Assembly (NCBI RefSeq): GCF_003725735.1
Contig: NZ_RJTM01000120.1
Location: forward strand, 16,642 to 80,641
Length of the DNA stretch: 64,000 nt
Direction: 5' to 3'
From: Sinomicrobium pectinilyticum
GTDB lineage: Bacteria; Bacteroidota; Bacteroidia; Flavobacteriales; Flavobacteriaceae
Below the pieces are notes generated by a model. The model was not told the origin of the DNA and did not search any database. It saw nothing but the letters and a program-made list of their open reading frames with translations. Shown here one piece after another: positions 1-9,081 of the stretch. The position numbers and the translations under genes were made by a program. Every line of letters starts with the position of its first letter. The first letter of the stretch is position 1.

Positions 1-1
1 G

Positions 2-571
2 GCATGTGTGGATTTCGGGGGTGTGGACATAGTAGTCCATTCCGCAGGACTGGCCATTTCCAAATCCCTTCCTGACACTTCAGAAGAGGACTGGGAGCTG
101 TTGCAAAACGTATTGGTAAAAGGACAGTTCCTGCTGGCAAAGGCCGGGGTGGATATTATGAAAAAACAAGGTCTTGGCGGAGATATTATAAGTATAGCCA
201 GCAAGAATGGCCTCGTAGCCGGCCCGAACAATGTGGGCTATGGTACGGCCAAAGCAGCCCAGCAACATATGTCGCGTCTTCTCGCAGCCGAACTGGGAGA
301 AGATAAAATACGGGTGAATACCGTAAATCCGGATGGTGTGATCGTAGGAAGCAAGATATGGGAAGGCGAATGGGCCGAAGGGAGAGCCAAGGCTTACGGT
401 ATAACTGTGGAGGAACTTCCCGCACATTATGCCAAAAGGAATCTCCTGAATGAGATCATCCGCCCGGAAGATATTGCCAAGGGCGTATATGCCCTGTTGG
501 GAATACTTGACAAAAGTACCGGGAATACCATTAATGTAGATGGTGGTATGGCCAACGCTTTTGTACGATAA
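2..571 (+). CDS. Rhamnulose-1-phosphate aldolase/lactaldehyde dehydrogenase, C-terminal SDR part (5' truncated by window edge)
   Basis: The reading frame is open from the first bases, so the gene starts outside the window. The visible 190 residues are the end of a short-chain dehydrogenase fold: an NAG-like segment (HSAG), the catalytic Ser region (IISIASKNG), the Y-x3-K pair in YGTAK, and a C-terminal NVDGGM segment. The wording of these motifs, and the rhaI gene only 42 bp downstream, fit the bifunctional enzyme in which an aldolase domain splits rhamnulose-1-phosphate into DHAP and lactaldehyde, and the SDR domain oxidises lactaldehyde. The aldolase half is not visible, so the fusion is inferred from the family and context. 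A stand-alone SDR oxidoreductase is the alternative. Confidence 0.75.
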   Translation, partial: ACVDFGGVDIVVHSAGLAISKSLPDTSEEDWELLQNVLVKGQFLLAKAGVDIMKKQGLGGDIISIASKNGLVAGPNNVGYGTAKAAQQHMSRLLAAELGEDKIRVNTVNPDGVIVGSKIWEGEWAEGRAKAYGITVEELPAHYAKRNLLNEIIRPEDIAKGVYALLGILDKSTGNTINVDGGMANAFVR

Positions 572-613
572 AAAAGATAACATCAATTTGACAAGACAGG
601 AATACAACAGAGG

Positions 614-1888
614 ATGAGAATAGACCAGCAGGAAATAAGGGAGTTGAACAACCCCGGTACGGATACACATAAGCGTTGCCTGGAAGGATTGAAGACCGTT
701 TATTCAGAATCTCTTATAGAGAGAGTGGTAAACAGGCTTTCGGACTTCCAGGTGGCACTGCCGAGTTGGGCTCTTGGTGCCGGTGGAACCCGGTTCGGGC
801 GTTTCTCCTATGGCGGAGAGCCCGGTTCCCTGGAACAAAAGATAGAAGATATCGGGGTAATACATCAGCTTACAAAGACCGCGGGTGCGGTGTCCCTTCA
901 CATTCCTTGGGATATCCCGAAAGATGTGCAAGCCGTAAAAGAACTGGCGGATTCCCTGGGTATTACATTCGACGCTATGAATTCCAATACCTTTCAGGAC
1001 CAGGAAGGGGCGGCAGAGAGTTACAGATATGGTTCCCTGAGCAGCGTACACCAGGCAGCCAGGGAACAGGCTGTTGAACATAATATTGAGGTAATACGCA
1101 TCGGGGAACAGCTGGGTTCCGGAAGCCTGACCGTATGGTTGGCAGACGGGGCCAATTTTCCTGGTCAATACAATTTTCAAACCGTGCTTAAGCATGCAGA
1201 GGATAGTTTGAAGAAGATCTACAGGGAGTTACCGGAAGACTGGAAATTATTAATCGAATACAAGCCGTATGAACCCAATTTTTACAGTACTGTAATCCAG
1301 GATTGGGGTACCTCGTTTATGCTGGCAAACGCCTGCGGGGAAAAGGCATTTACACTTGTGGACCTGGGGCATCACCTGCCCAATACCAATATAGAACAGA
1401 TTGTGGCTACCCTGATGTCGCAGGGTAAACTCGGGGGATTCCACTTCAATGACAGCAAATACGGGGATGACGATCTTACGGTGGGATCGGTGAAACCATA
1501 TAACCTTTTCCTCATTTTTAACGAACTGGTCTACGGAATGGAAAATAATCCCCAAAACCCGTCCCTGGCCTGGATGATCGATGCCAGTCATAATATAAAG
1601 GATCCGCTGGAAGACCTCATACAATCACTCGAAGCCATATTGATTGCTTATGCCCAGGCTTTACTGGTAGACCGCGAGGCCCTGCTTGAAGCTCAACAGG
1701 GCAGTGATGTAGTGCGGTGTCAGGAAATTTTACAGGATGCCTACCGTACCGATGTAAGGCCGTTACTCCGGGAAGCCCGTCTTCGTTCGGGAGGGGCCAT
1801 GTATCCGCTACAAGCCTACCGGGAACTGAAAATAAGAAAACGACTGATTGAAGAAAGAGGCATGAGAGTGAGAGCAACAGGACTGTAA
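614..1888 (+). CDS. rhaI: L-rhamnose isomerase, RhaI type
   Basis: This cytoplasmic enzyme interconverts L-rhamnose and L-rhamnulose, the first step of rhamnose catabolism. It has 424 residues and a xylose-isomerase-like TIM barrel. It resembles the Pseudomonas stutzeri RhaI group, not E. coli RhaA. The metal-ligand set recalled for that enzyme is all present, shifted by four residues: E215 (IEYKPYEP), D250 and H253 (VDLGHH), H277 (GGFHFND), D285 and D287 (KYGDDD) and D323 (WMIDASHN). The ATG at 614 is preceded by a purine-rich AGAGG, unusual for this phylum. It lies between the aldolase/dehydrogenase and the kinase on the same strand with short gaps, so co-transcription is likely. Confidence 0.9.
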   Translation: MRIDQQEIRELNNPGTDTHKRCLEGLKTVYSESLIERVVNRLSDFQVALPSWALGAGGTRFGRFSYGGEPGSLEQKIEDIGVIHQLTKTAGAVSLHIPWDIPKDVQAVKELADSLGITFDAMNSNTFQDQEGAAESYRYGSLSSVHQAAREQAVEHNIEVIRIGEQLGSGSLTVWLADGANFPGQYNFQTVLKHAEDSLKKIYRELPEDWKLLIEYKPYEPNFYSTVIQDWGTSFMLANACGEKAFTLVDLGHHLPNTNIEQIVATLMSQGKLGGFHFNDSKYGDDDLTVGSVKPYNLFLIFNELVYGMENNPQNPSLAWMIDASHNIKDPLEDLIQSLEAILIAYAQALLVDREALLEAQQGSDVVRCQEILQDAYRTDVRPLLREARLRSGGAMYPLQAYRELKIRKRLIEERGMRVRATGL

Positions 1889-1941
1889 AAAACAAATCAT
1901 AGGGAAACTCCCCTGCCAACCAAATTAAACAACTTTAACCG

Positions 1942-3345
1942 ATGAATGCCAAAACTGAGGTGACCGCCGTTTTTGATATCGGTAAGACCAATAAGAAATT
2001 TTTCCTGTTCGACACTGATTTCAAAGAAGTATACAGGGAATATACCATGCTGGATGAAACAGAGGACGAAGACGGTTATCCCTCGGAAAACCTGCAACAG
2101 TTGCAACAATGGCTGAAGGGCCTGCTGGACCGTATTCTCCATGCGGAGGAATACAAGGTAACCGCCATCAATTTTTCCAGCTACGGTGCCAGCTTTGTAC
2201 ATGTGGATGAAAAAGGGAATGTACTTACACCGCTTTATAATTATACCAAACCGGTACCGGAAGAAATCACAAAGGAATTTTATGATACATATGGCGATGA
2301 ACTGTCATTTGCCATCGAAACAGCTTCTCCACAGGCGGGAATGCTGAATTCCGGAATGCAACTGTACTGGATAAAGAAGACCAAACCGGAAATCTTTGAA
2401 AAGATCAAGTACTCTCTTCATTTTCCGCAATACCTGTCTTATCTGTTTACGGGCATTCCCCTTAGTGATTATACCAGTATAGGCTGCCATACCGGGCTCT
2501 GGAACTATGAAGCCAACGATTACCACAGCTGGGTATATAAAGAAGAAATAGACAAGAAGCTTCCTCCGATTGTACCTTCCGGGACCAGTTTGAGCATGAC
2601 TTACAAGCGGAAAAAGATCAAGATCGGGGTGGGGATACACGACAGTTCGGCTGCGCTTTTGCCCTATATCCTGAGTGAAAAGAAACCGTTTTTACTGGTG
2701 TCTACCGGAACCTGGAGTATTTCCCTGAATCCTTTTAATGAGGAAGGGCTCTCCCGGGAAGATGTGGAGAACAATTGTCTGAACTATATGCGTACCACAG
2801 GGAAAAGAGTCAAAGCGACCCGTTTTTTTATGGGAAACGAATATCGCATACAGGTAAAAAAGCTTGGAGAACATTACGGTAAAGCTTACGGATACCACCG
2901 GAAAATAAAGTTCAACAGGAGATTATACCTGAAACTCATTTCCACGCCATCCATACATTTTAAGTTCGAAGGTATAAGGCTCCGGAGAAAAAAGCTGAAC
3001 GAAACGGACCTGGCCCCTTTTTCAACTTTTGAAGAAGCCTTTCACCAGTTGATGATAGAACTCATGGAATTGCAGGTGGAAACCTCGCGGAGAGCGATCG
3101 GTAATACCGATATAAACAAAATATTTATAGATGGCGGCTTTACGGACAACGATGTTTTCGTAAAGTTAATGTCTTATCATTTCCGGGAATTCAAGGTGAG
3201 GACCACCCGGAATTCATTAGGATCGGCTCTCGGTGCGGCAATGGTCATTTCCGAAGAAAAACCCGGACCCAAATTTTTGAAGAGGACCTATAAAATGGAA
3301 AAACTGGCACCTTTACTACTCTCTCCGGAAAGAGATGCGGTCTAA
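1942..3345 (+). CDS. rhaB: FGGY-family carbohydrate kinase, probable rhamnulokinase
   Basis: It probably phosphorylates L-rhamnulose to rhamnulose-1-phosphate with ATP. The 467-residue protein has the two-domain FGGY/actin-like fold. The N-terminal phosphate-1 motif is FDIGKTNKK (D12, G14), and a catalytic-base region GVGIHDSSAALLPY lies near residue 230. These are followed by LVSTGTWSISLN and the C-terminal adenosine motif FIDGGFTDND. It differs from E. coli RhaB and matches the divergent kinases found beside RhaI-type isomerases. The substrate is inferred mainly from its place 53 bp after rhaI. L-fuculose or xylulose kinase activity cannot be excluded from sequence. Confidence 0.8.
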   Translation: MNAKTEVTAVFDIGKTNKKFFLFDTDFKEVYREYTMLDETEDEDGYPSENLQQLQQWLKGLLDRILHAEEYKVTAINFSSYGASFVHVDEKGNVLTPLYNYTKPVPEEITKEFYDTYGDELSFAIETASPQAGMLNSGMQLYWIKKTKPEIFEKIKYSLHFPQYLSYLFTGIPLSDYTSIGCHTGLWNYEANDYHSWVYKEEIDKKLPPIVPSGTSLSMTYKRKKIKIGVGIHDSSAALLPYILSEKKPFLLVSTGTWSISLNPFNEEGLSREDVENNCLNYMRTTGKRVKATRFFMGNEYRIQVKKLGEHYGKAYGYHRKIKFNRRLYLKLISTPSIHFKFEGIRLRRKKLNETDLAPFSTFEEAFHQLMIELMELQVETSRRAIGNTDINKIFIDGGFTDNDVFVKLMSYHFREFKVRTTRNSLGSALGAAMVISEEKPGPKFLKRTYKMEKLAPLLLSPERDAV

Positions 3346-3376
3346 ATAGTGCCCGTTCAACTTTTAATTTTGAATT

Positions 3377-4804
3377 ATGGAACAGACGCATACAGAAGAG
3401 CAAATACTCGAACTGACTTCTTCCGCCGGGGGAGAATACGAAAGGGAAGCAGTCCCCGAATCGCGGTGGAAAGGCTGGAAGAGTTTTCTGGGGATGTATG
3501 CCGGCGAGCATGCGGCAGGAACAGAATTTGTTATCGGGCCCCTGTTCCTGACTACGGGTGTAAGTGCCTTTGACCTGATCATCGGGTTATTACTGGGAAA
3601 TTTCCTGGCTGTTCTGAGCTGGCGGTTCCTTACCGCGGAAATTGCAGTCAAATACCGGTGGACGTTATATTATCAGCTGGAGAAAATCTGCGGAAAGCGC
3701 CTGGTTACTGGGTATAACCTTGCCAATGGCGTATTGTTCTGTTTTCTGGCCGGGTCCATGATTACCATATCTGCGACTGCAGTGGGCATTCCTTTTAATA
3801 TGGAAATGCCGCGGCTGACGGACACGATGCCAAACGGTATAACCTGGATCGTTATAGTGATAGCCATAGGACTGGTGATTTCCATCATTGCAGCACGGGG
3901 TTATGAAATGGTATCCAAAGCGGCAAACTGGATGTCCCCGGTTATTGTACTGGCATTTCTTGCATGTGGTATTGTAGCTTTGGGTCAACTTGGAGTGTCG
4001 AATTTTTCGGATTTCTGGAATGTATGGGGTGAAGGTGGCGAGCCTTTTCCCGGGCAGGTAAAATATACATTCTGGCATGTGATGTTATGGTCGTGGTTTG
4101 CCAACGCAGCCATGCATATAGGGATGTCGGATCTCAGTGTATTTCGATACGCCAAAAAAGCTTCGGTGGGATGGACCAGTGCGGCCGGTATGTATGTAGG
4201 ACATTACATGGCCTGGATCGCAGCAGCACTGATCTATGCGGTGTACCTGCGTTCTCCCGAAGTAGAGTCTATTCTGGCCAATGGGCAGGCGCCTTCCGTG
4301 GCTCCGGGACCACTTGCATACAATACCATTGGGATATTCGGGATTATAGCAGTAATACTGGCCGGATGGACTACAGCCAATCCCACTATCTACAGGGCAG
4401 GACTGGCATTCCAGGCTGTGATGCCCAAAGCGTCGACATTCAAAGTGACCCTGCTGGCCGGGGGAATAGCTACATTTGCCGGGCTTTTCCCAGCCATAGC
4501 TATGAAATTACTGGATTTTGTAGCGCTGTACGGATTTATTCTGGCACCTTTCGGGGCGATTATCGTTTTCGAACATTTTTTTGCCGACCGCTGCGGTGTG
4601 CGGAAGTTTTATGCAGAAAAGACCGGGACCCGGTTCAACATTGCGGTGTTTCTGGCCTGGATCATCAGTTTTGCGGTATTTTATTTTATCTCCCTGCAAT
4701 TTAATGTGTTCCTGTCTTTCGTAACCCTTCCCACATGGGTTTGTTGTGGGGTGCTGTTCCTGGTGTTCAGCAGGTATTTTCAGAAGAAAGTAGTAGTAAG
4801 TTAA
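3377..4804 (+). CDS. NCS1-family permease at the end of the rhamnose operon
   Basis: A 475-residue polytopic inner-membrane protein of the nucleobase:cation symporter-1 (purine-cytosine permease) family. A soluble N-terminal stretch of about 35 residues precedes a first helix with the glycine-rich FVIGPLFLTTG motif. About twelve hydrophobic segments follow, including AGWTTANPTIYRAGL, which lines the substrate site in the family. Known members carry nucleobases, hydantoins, allantoin or vitamins. Here it starts 31 bp after the rhamnulokinase and ends at a strong terminator, so it belongs to the rhamnose operon. I infer that it may carry rhamnose or a breakdown product. No DMT-type RhaT or MFS rhamnose permease is visible in the window. 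Confidence 0.8.
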   Translation: MEQTHTEEQILELTSSAGGEYEREAVPESRWKGWKSFLGMYAGEHAAGTEFVIGPLFLTTGVSAFDLIIGLLLGNFLAVLSWRFLTAEIAVKYRWTLYYQLEKICGKRLVTGYNLANGVLFCFLAGSMITISATAVGIPFNMEMPRLTDTMPNGITWIVIVIAIGLVISIIAARGYEMVSKAANWMSPVIVLAFLACGIVALGQLGVSNFSDFWNVWGEGGEPFPGQVKYTFWHVMLWSWFANAAMHIGMSDLSVFRYAKKASVGWTSAAGMYVGHYMAWIAAALIYAVYLRSPEVESILANGQAPSVAPGPLAYNTIGIFGIIAVILAGWTTANPTIYRAGLAFQAVMPKASTFKVTLLAGGIATFAGLFPAIAMKLLDFVALYGFILAPFGAIIVFEHFFADRCGVRKFYAEKTGTRFNIAVFLAWIISFAVFYFISLQFNVFLSFVTLPTWVCCGVLFLVFSRYFQKKVVVS

Positions 4805-4830
4805 TAGATTGAATTAGTTAATTGGTATGA

Positions 4831-4880
4831 AAAACCCTGTCGGTTTTCCTTTTGCGGAAAACATCGACAGGGTTTGCCTT
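4831..4880. terminator. Bidirectional terminator between the rhamnose operon and the TonB receptor
   Basis: A long hairpin pairs 4832-4842 with 4865-4875 (AAACCCTGTCG against CGACAGGGTTT). It continues inward with 4843-4849 against 4856-4862. A/T-rich flanks on both sides suit two convergent genes. Confidence 0.85.
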
Positions 4881-4901
4881 TTCGGATAAAGCTCGTCTGT
4901 T

Positions 4902-7352
4902 TTAAAATGTATACGAGAAATTAGCCGATACGTTTCTTGTCAGTTGCGGGTTGATCGTGGACCATCCCGAATAATATTCTTCGTCTGTAATGTTGTTCAG
5001 CTTCAGAGTGACACGAAAATCTCTTGTGCCGTAAAATACGGAGGCATTGAGAAGGGTATATTCGGGCACGGTAAAAGCTCCGGTATTATTCCGGTTCATT
5101 ATTTTGTTTTCACCGGCATAATTACCACCAAACCCTAAACCGAAACCTTGTAGTCTGCCGGAAGTAAACTGGTAGTCCGCCCATAAGTTTGCCGTGTTTA
5201 ACGGGCCTGCGGATTCCGGCCTGCGATCTTTAAAAGCAGGATCTCCTTCTTCCAGGTTACTGTCTACATAGCTGTATCCTGCTACGAGATTTAACCCGTT
5301 TACCGGATTGGCATTTATGACAGTTTCAAATCCTTTGTTCCGCTGTTCACCGTCCTGGGTGAAATAATAAGTATTCGGGTCGAGATCAATCCGAAGCCTC
5401 ATATCGCTCACCTTAATGTCGTAATAACTCAGCGTAGCGGTTAATTTATCGTTGAACAGGTTCAGTTTCGTCCCGAATTCCAACTGGGTGGCATGCTCCG
5501 GTTTGAAAGACCTCATGGTCTGTACCCCTTCTGTGAGTTCGGGCTGGGGAGCCACGTTGGTAAAACCGTCCATATAATTGGCAAAGAGGGAAACATGATT
5601 GAGAACAGGCTGGTAAACAAGTCCGAATTTAGGAGAAAATGATGTTTGGTTATAGGTTTCGTTCCAGAAACGATCTACACGCAAACTAGCCATTGCAGAC
5701 AGTTCGGGAAGGATATTTATAACATCGGAAGCATAGACACTGAATATTTCCTGTACGGTCCTAGACGGGTTTATTTTGGAACCGGTAAGTAAGGCATCGG
5801 TACCCGCCCGGGTAAGGATTCCGCTGTCATCAGTGTACTGCGCAGGATTCGTAATCTGTAATATTCCCCGGTTAAAGGTTTCCAGGTCTGAGCCTATATA
5901 TACAAGTCCGTTGGCTACATAAGAAGTATTATTATTAGTTACATTGGTTTTGAGGTAATCCAGCCCTACAACGAGCCTGTTGCGTACCGAACCTATATTG
6001 AAATCCCCGATAAAATTCTGCTGGATGTCCGTTCCTATGGTTTCGGAGTTCTGCTTGCTCAGGTACCTTGTAAGTACAATACCGTCATTCAGGGTTACCG
6101 AAGCATTATCTTCTGCCGTGGTTGTGCTTTCATAAAGGTAGGAATAATATCCGTTCGACTTGGCGGAGGAAGTGGAAAATGCGGTCTGTGAAGTCCACGC
6201 ATCGCTTATTTTGTAGTTCATCTGTGCCTGAAGGCTGTAGGTGGGATTGTCCATGTAAAGGTCATTACTGGTATAGGACCTTTTATGATCATAGGCCAGT
6301 TCGTCCATATTATGCACACGTAACGGGTGTGCTCTGTCCAGGAAGAGCATGGTCGGGTTGGTGCTCCTGCCATTGTATATTTCCGTATTGATAAGGAACG
6401 ATAGTCTGTCATTTACCTGGTATGATAGCGAAGGTGCCACATAGAAAGATCTCCTGAAGCCGGCATCCTGAAAGCTGTTCTGGGTATGGTAGGCACTGTT
6501 TACCCTGAGATAGACATCTTTTTCGGTACTCAGGGGTGTGTTTATATCGACGGTCACACGATTTTGCCCATAGCTTCCTGCGGTATACCCTATATTGCCC
6601 CTGAAGGTGTTCAAAGGCTTTTTACTAACGATATTTATAAGCCCGCCATAAGAGATAAGGCTGCTTCCGTATAATGTTCCGGAAGGGCCCTTTATGACTT
6701 CTATCCGCTCGGTATTTGCAAGGTCGGGGCTGCCGTTGGTAAGGGCAGGGAGACCATTGAGCATAGTGGGCTGTACGGCAAATCCGCGAACGGAAAAATA
6801 CCCCGCTCCGTCCGAAGCTCTTCCGGTGGGTTCCCATAACATGGTTACACCGGGAGCGTTTCGTAAAGCATCATTAAAATTGGTGATTACCTGGTCTTCG
6901 AGAAGCTGGCTCCCGATACTGTTGGACACCTGGGGGTTCTCTATATCCTTTAAAGGCATTTTGGAAACATATGTACTCTCCTTTTGCGCATATTTATTGA
7001 TCTTATTGCCTTCCACAACTACTTCTTCGAGTACCTCCTGTTGCTCGCTGAGGACAATCCGGGGTACTGTGGTTACCTCATTAGCTCGCACAACTATTCT
7101 GATCTCGCTGGTTTTGAAACCTACGGAGGAAGCTTTAAGGGTGTATGCGCCGGCGCTTACACCGGAAATCTCATAATTTCCCTTATTATCGGTAAGTGTA
7201 CCTTTTGCCGTACCATTTTTGCCAATGGTAAGGGTTACATATTCTACAGGGGCATTATTGGTGCTGACAACGGTACCCTGTATGGTTCCGCTTTGTGCCA
7301 GGGCTGTTGCAGAAAAGCCCAGAACGGCAATAAAAAGTAATAGCCTCTTCAT
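4902..7352 (-). CDS. TonB-dependent siderophore receptor
   Basis: An outer-membrane gated channel for ferric siderophores. The 816-residue protein starts at the ATG at 7352, which gives a clear signal peptide (MKRLLLFIAVLGFSATALAQ). A GTG 39 bp further upstream would put the start inside the -7 promoter element. After the signal comes a CarboxypepD_reg-like beta-sandwich (about 22-105). The plug follows, with the FSVRGF and ERIEVIKGPSGTLYGS motifs and an INIVSKKP strand. A 22-strand barrel ends in aromatic SYTF. The plug motifs are those of the siderophore receptor subgroup, not of SusC. The gene stands alone. I saw no adjacent siderophore synthesis genes and no clear Fur box. The ligand is unknown. 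Confidence 0.9.
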   Translation of the reverse strand: MKRLLLFIAVLGFSATALAQSGTIQGTVVSTNNAPVEYVTLTIGKNGTAKGTLTDNKGNYEISGVSAGAYTLKASSVGFKTSEIRIVVRANEVTTVPRIVLSEQQEVLEEVVVEGNKINKYAQKESTYVSKMPLKDIENPQVSNSIGSQLLEDQVITNFNDALRNAPGVTMLWEPTGRASDGAGYFSVRGFAVQPTMLNGLPALTNGSPDLANTERIEVIKGPSGTLYGSSLISYGGLINIVSKKPLNTFRGNIGYTAGSYGQNRVTVDINTPLSTEKDVYLRVNSAYHTQNSFQDAGFRRSFYVAPSLSYQVNDRLSFLINTEIYNGRSTNPTMLFLDRAHPLRVHNMDELAYDHKRSYTSNDLYMDNPTYSLQAQMNYKISDAWTSQTAFSTSSAKSNGYYSYLYESTTTAEDNASVTLNDGIVLTRYLSKQNSETIGTDIQQNFIGDFNIGSVRNRLVVGLDYLKTNVTNNNTSYVANGLVYIGSDLETFNRGILQITNPAQYTDDSGILTRAGTDALLTGSKINPSRTVQEIFSVYASDVINILPELSAMASLRVDRFWNETYNQTSFSPKFGLVYQPVLNHVSLFANYMDGFTNVAPQPELTEGVQTMRSFKPEHATQLEFGTKLNLFNDKLTATLSYYDIKVSDMRLRIDLDPNTYYFTQDGEQRNKGFETVINANPVNGLNLVAGYSYVDSNLEEGDPAFKDRRPESAGPLNTANLWADYQFTSGRLQGFGLGFGGNYAGENKIMNRNNTGAFTVPEYTLLNASVFYGTRDFRVTLKLNNITDEEYYSGWSTINPQLTRNVSANFSYTF

Positions 7353-7390
7353 TGAAAACCTGTTTTTATTTAGATTTATTTTAAACAGCA

Positions 7391-7422
7391 CAAAAGTATT
7401 TAACGAAGTTTTAAGAACAAAA
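7391..7422 (-). promoter_or_regulatory. Bacteroidota-type promoter of the TonB receptor gene
   Basis: On the minus strand a -7 element TACTTTTG (7391-7398) lies 19 bases downstream of a -33 TTTTG (7418-7422). This fits the Bacteroidota consensus TTTG-N19-21-TAnnTTTG and leaves a leader of about 30-35 bases before the ATG at 7352. Confidence 0.65.
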
Positions 7423-7935
7423 CTTTTTCATGCTTTATTTATGCCTTTTTAATGTGCTGTTTATCAGTGTATAATATATGTTTTGTGTGCATTTTCTTTC
7501 TTTGTTTGAAGATGCATACAACGTTTCGCTGGGAGCGGATGGAAAATCCGGTGAAAACAAAATATGAAGTCGGTTTGAATTACTGAAAAAGGAATATTTT
7601 CATGATCGTGGTCTCAGTATATACCTGAACCAGTTTTAATCCATTGGCGGAAAATTCATCCGCAATCCGGGCAAGAGACCGGTCTCATTTAATCCCTGGG
7701 GATAAGCAGAAACTCACCCGGAGCCATCGGAGGTGTGACAAGGAGTGAATGTTTTTTCGCTCGTCATCCGGGCCTGTGGATTTAAATGCCTTTGACATTG
7801 CAAAACAGTATCAGGAAGAAAAGGAAGATGCCGGTATAAGAACAGAAATATTGTTCCGCTGCAAAAAACTTTTTATTCCCGGACTATTCAGGCAGGACAA
7901 AATCTTGTGGCTTTGCAGGTTTAAAAAATGGAAAA
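7423..7935. other. Gene-poor gap with possible decayed coding sequence
   Basis: No convincing intact gene lies in this stretch. Around 7580-7770 the minus strand shows short protein-like segments in shifting frames. One contains APGEFLLIPRD and stops at 7689. The next, in another frame, runs from 7684 to 7583 and contains SLARIADEFSANGLKLVQV. They could be the remains of a frameshifted gene or chance. A 79-codon frame on the plus strand runs through the rpmA terminator and is not believable. Confidence 0.3.
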
Positions 7936-7936
7936 T

Positions 7937-7969
7937 AAAAAAACCTTCGCTGTGTGAACGAAGGTTTTT
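7937..7969 (-). terminator. Rho-independent terminator of rplU-rpmA
   Basis: An 11-bp perfect stem pairs 7939-7949 with 7959-7969 around a 9-base loop. On the minus strand it is followed by a run of T, 28 bases after the rpmA stop. Confidence 0.85.
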
Positions 7970-7996
7970 ATACTTTACGAAAAGATGAATCTCTGC

Positions 7997-8257
7997 TTAT
8001 GCCTCAAAAGGCACAATAGAAACATAAGATTTGTTGTTCTTTTTCTTTTCGAATTTTACGATACCGTCAATTTTTGCGTGAAGGGTATGATCTTTACCCA
8101 TGTACACGTTTTCACCCGGGTTGTGGGCTGTACCACGCTGACGAACGATGATATTTCCGGCAATGGCAGCCTGCCCGCCGAATATCTTTACACCAAGACG
8201 TTTAGATTCTGATTCCCTACCGTTCTTGGAACTACCTACACCTTTCTTGTGAGCCAT
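7997..8257 (-). CDS. rpmA: 50S ribosomal protein L27
   Basis: An 86-residue large-subunit protein whose N-terminus reaches the peptidyl-transferase centre. The start [20 protein letters not shown] and the following LGVKIFGGQ are the L27 signature. There is no cleavable N-terminal extension of the Firmicutes type, because the mature MAHKK begins directly at the start codon. It lies 75 bp downstream of rplU in the usual rplU-rpmA order and is followed by a strong terminator. Confidence 0.98.
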   Translation of the reverse strand: MAHKKGVGSSKNGRESESKRLGVKIFGGQAAIAGNIIVRQRGTAHNPGENVYMGKDHTLHAKIDGIVKFEKKKNNKSYVSIVPFEA

Positions 8258-8332
8258 TTTTGTTCGGTTTTTTGCCTTGTTTTACCCTGTGGAAAACAAG
8301 GGTGGGTTATACTTTAGTTATTACTTCGGGGG

Positions 8333-8977
8333 TTATTTTTCAATACCGCCGTCCAGTTTTTCCTGTAATTCTTTCAGTTCGTCCCATTTACCATCGGCAG
8401 CAAGCTGAGCTTGTTGCGGCCATGTATCGGGAATTTTGTTTGCATAGTTCGGGCCGGCTTCGCTGAGGATATCTTTCAGTTTATCTACGGAAGTTGCTGC
8501 GAGATCTGCATAGGTAAGGATACCTGCACTGTTGAACAACTCGGCAATTTTAGGTCCGATTCCTTCAACTTTCTTCAGGTCATCCCCTTTTTTGGCTGCT
8601 TTTTTTGCAGGAGCTTTTTTAGCGGGTTTTTCCGCGCTGGCTTTAGAAGCCGTTTTCTTTGCTCCGGAAGCAACGATGTTTTCAACCACGATTTCGGTCA
8701 GGGCCTGTCTGTGACCATTTTTCACTTTGTAACCCTTACGTCTTTTCTTTTTGAAAACGATTACTTTGTCACCTTGAAGGTGCTTTACTACCTTGGCTTC
8801 TACGGAAGCACCATCTATAGCCGGGGCGCCTATGGTAACATCACCTGCATTGTCCAACAGAAGAACATTGTCAAAAGAAATTTTTGCTCCTTCCTCTTCT
8901 GCCAGGCGGTGTACGAATACCTTCTGGTCTTTCGCAACTTTGAATTGCTGCCCTGCTATCTCTACAATTGCGTACAT
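8333..8977 (-). CDS. rplU: 50S ribosomal protein L21 with a C-terminal helix-hairpin-helix-like extension
   Basis: Residues 1-103 are a normal bL21 domain, starting MYAIVEIAGQQFKV and ending in the rRNA-binding KKKRRKGYKVKNGHRQ region. The usual bL21 is about 103 residues. This protein has 214. A Lys/Ala-rich linker (about 107-131) leads to a second domain at about 134-175, with LKKVEGIGPKIAELFNSAG, a helix-hairpin-helix pattern seen in nucleic-acid-binding and some ribosome-associated proteins. It ends in an acidic/amphipathic helix (WDELKELQEKLDG). Similar extensions occur in other Bacteroidota L21 proteins to my knowledge. The role of the tail is unknown. It forms an operon with rpmA. Confidence 0.95.
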   Translation of the reverse strand: MYAIVEIAGQQFKVAKDQKVFVHRLAEEEGAKISFDNVLLLDNAGDVTIGAPAIDGASVEAKVVKHLQGDKVIVFKKKRRKGYKVKNGHRQALTEIVVENIVASGAKKTASKASAEKPAKKAPAKKAAKKGDDLKKVEGIGPKIAELFNSAGILTYADLAATSVDKLKDILSEAGPNYANKIPDTWPQQAQLAADGKWDELKELQEKLDGGIEK

Positions 8978-9033
8978 AGCTTTAATTATGATTTAATTAT
9001 CCAAAAAGCCCATGCCTAGGGCAAAGGCGGGTG

Positions 9034-9063
9034 CAAATATACGTCTAAATACTTAAAAGGCAA
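9034..9063 (-). promoter_or_regulatory. Promoter of rplU-rpmA
   Basis: On the minus strand a -7 TATATTTG (9034-9041) is separated by 19 bases from a -33 TTG (9061-9063), a good match to the Bacteroidota sigma-70 consensus. The leader to the ATG at 8977 is about 50 bases. Confidence 0.7.
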
Positions 9064-9081
9064 GTGGGTTACGATAATTTT

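Noticed and set aside
80..670. Long minus-strand frames opposite the rhamnose genes
   Set aside because: They are antisense shadows of strongly recognised genes and have no family features.
7749..7988. 79-codon frame on the plus strand before rpmA
   Set aside because: It runs through the rpmA terminator hairpin, has low-complexity basic composition and no recognisable family.
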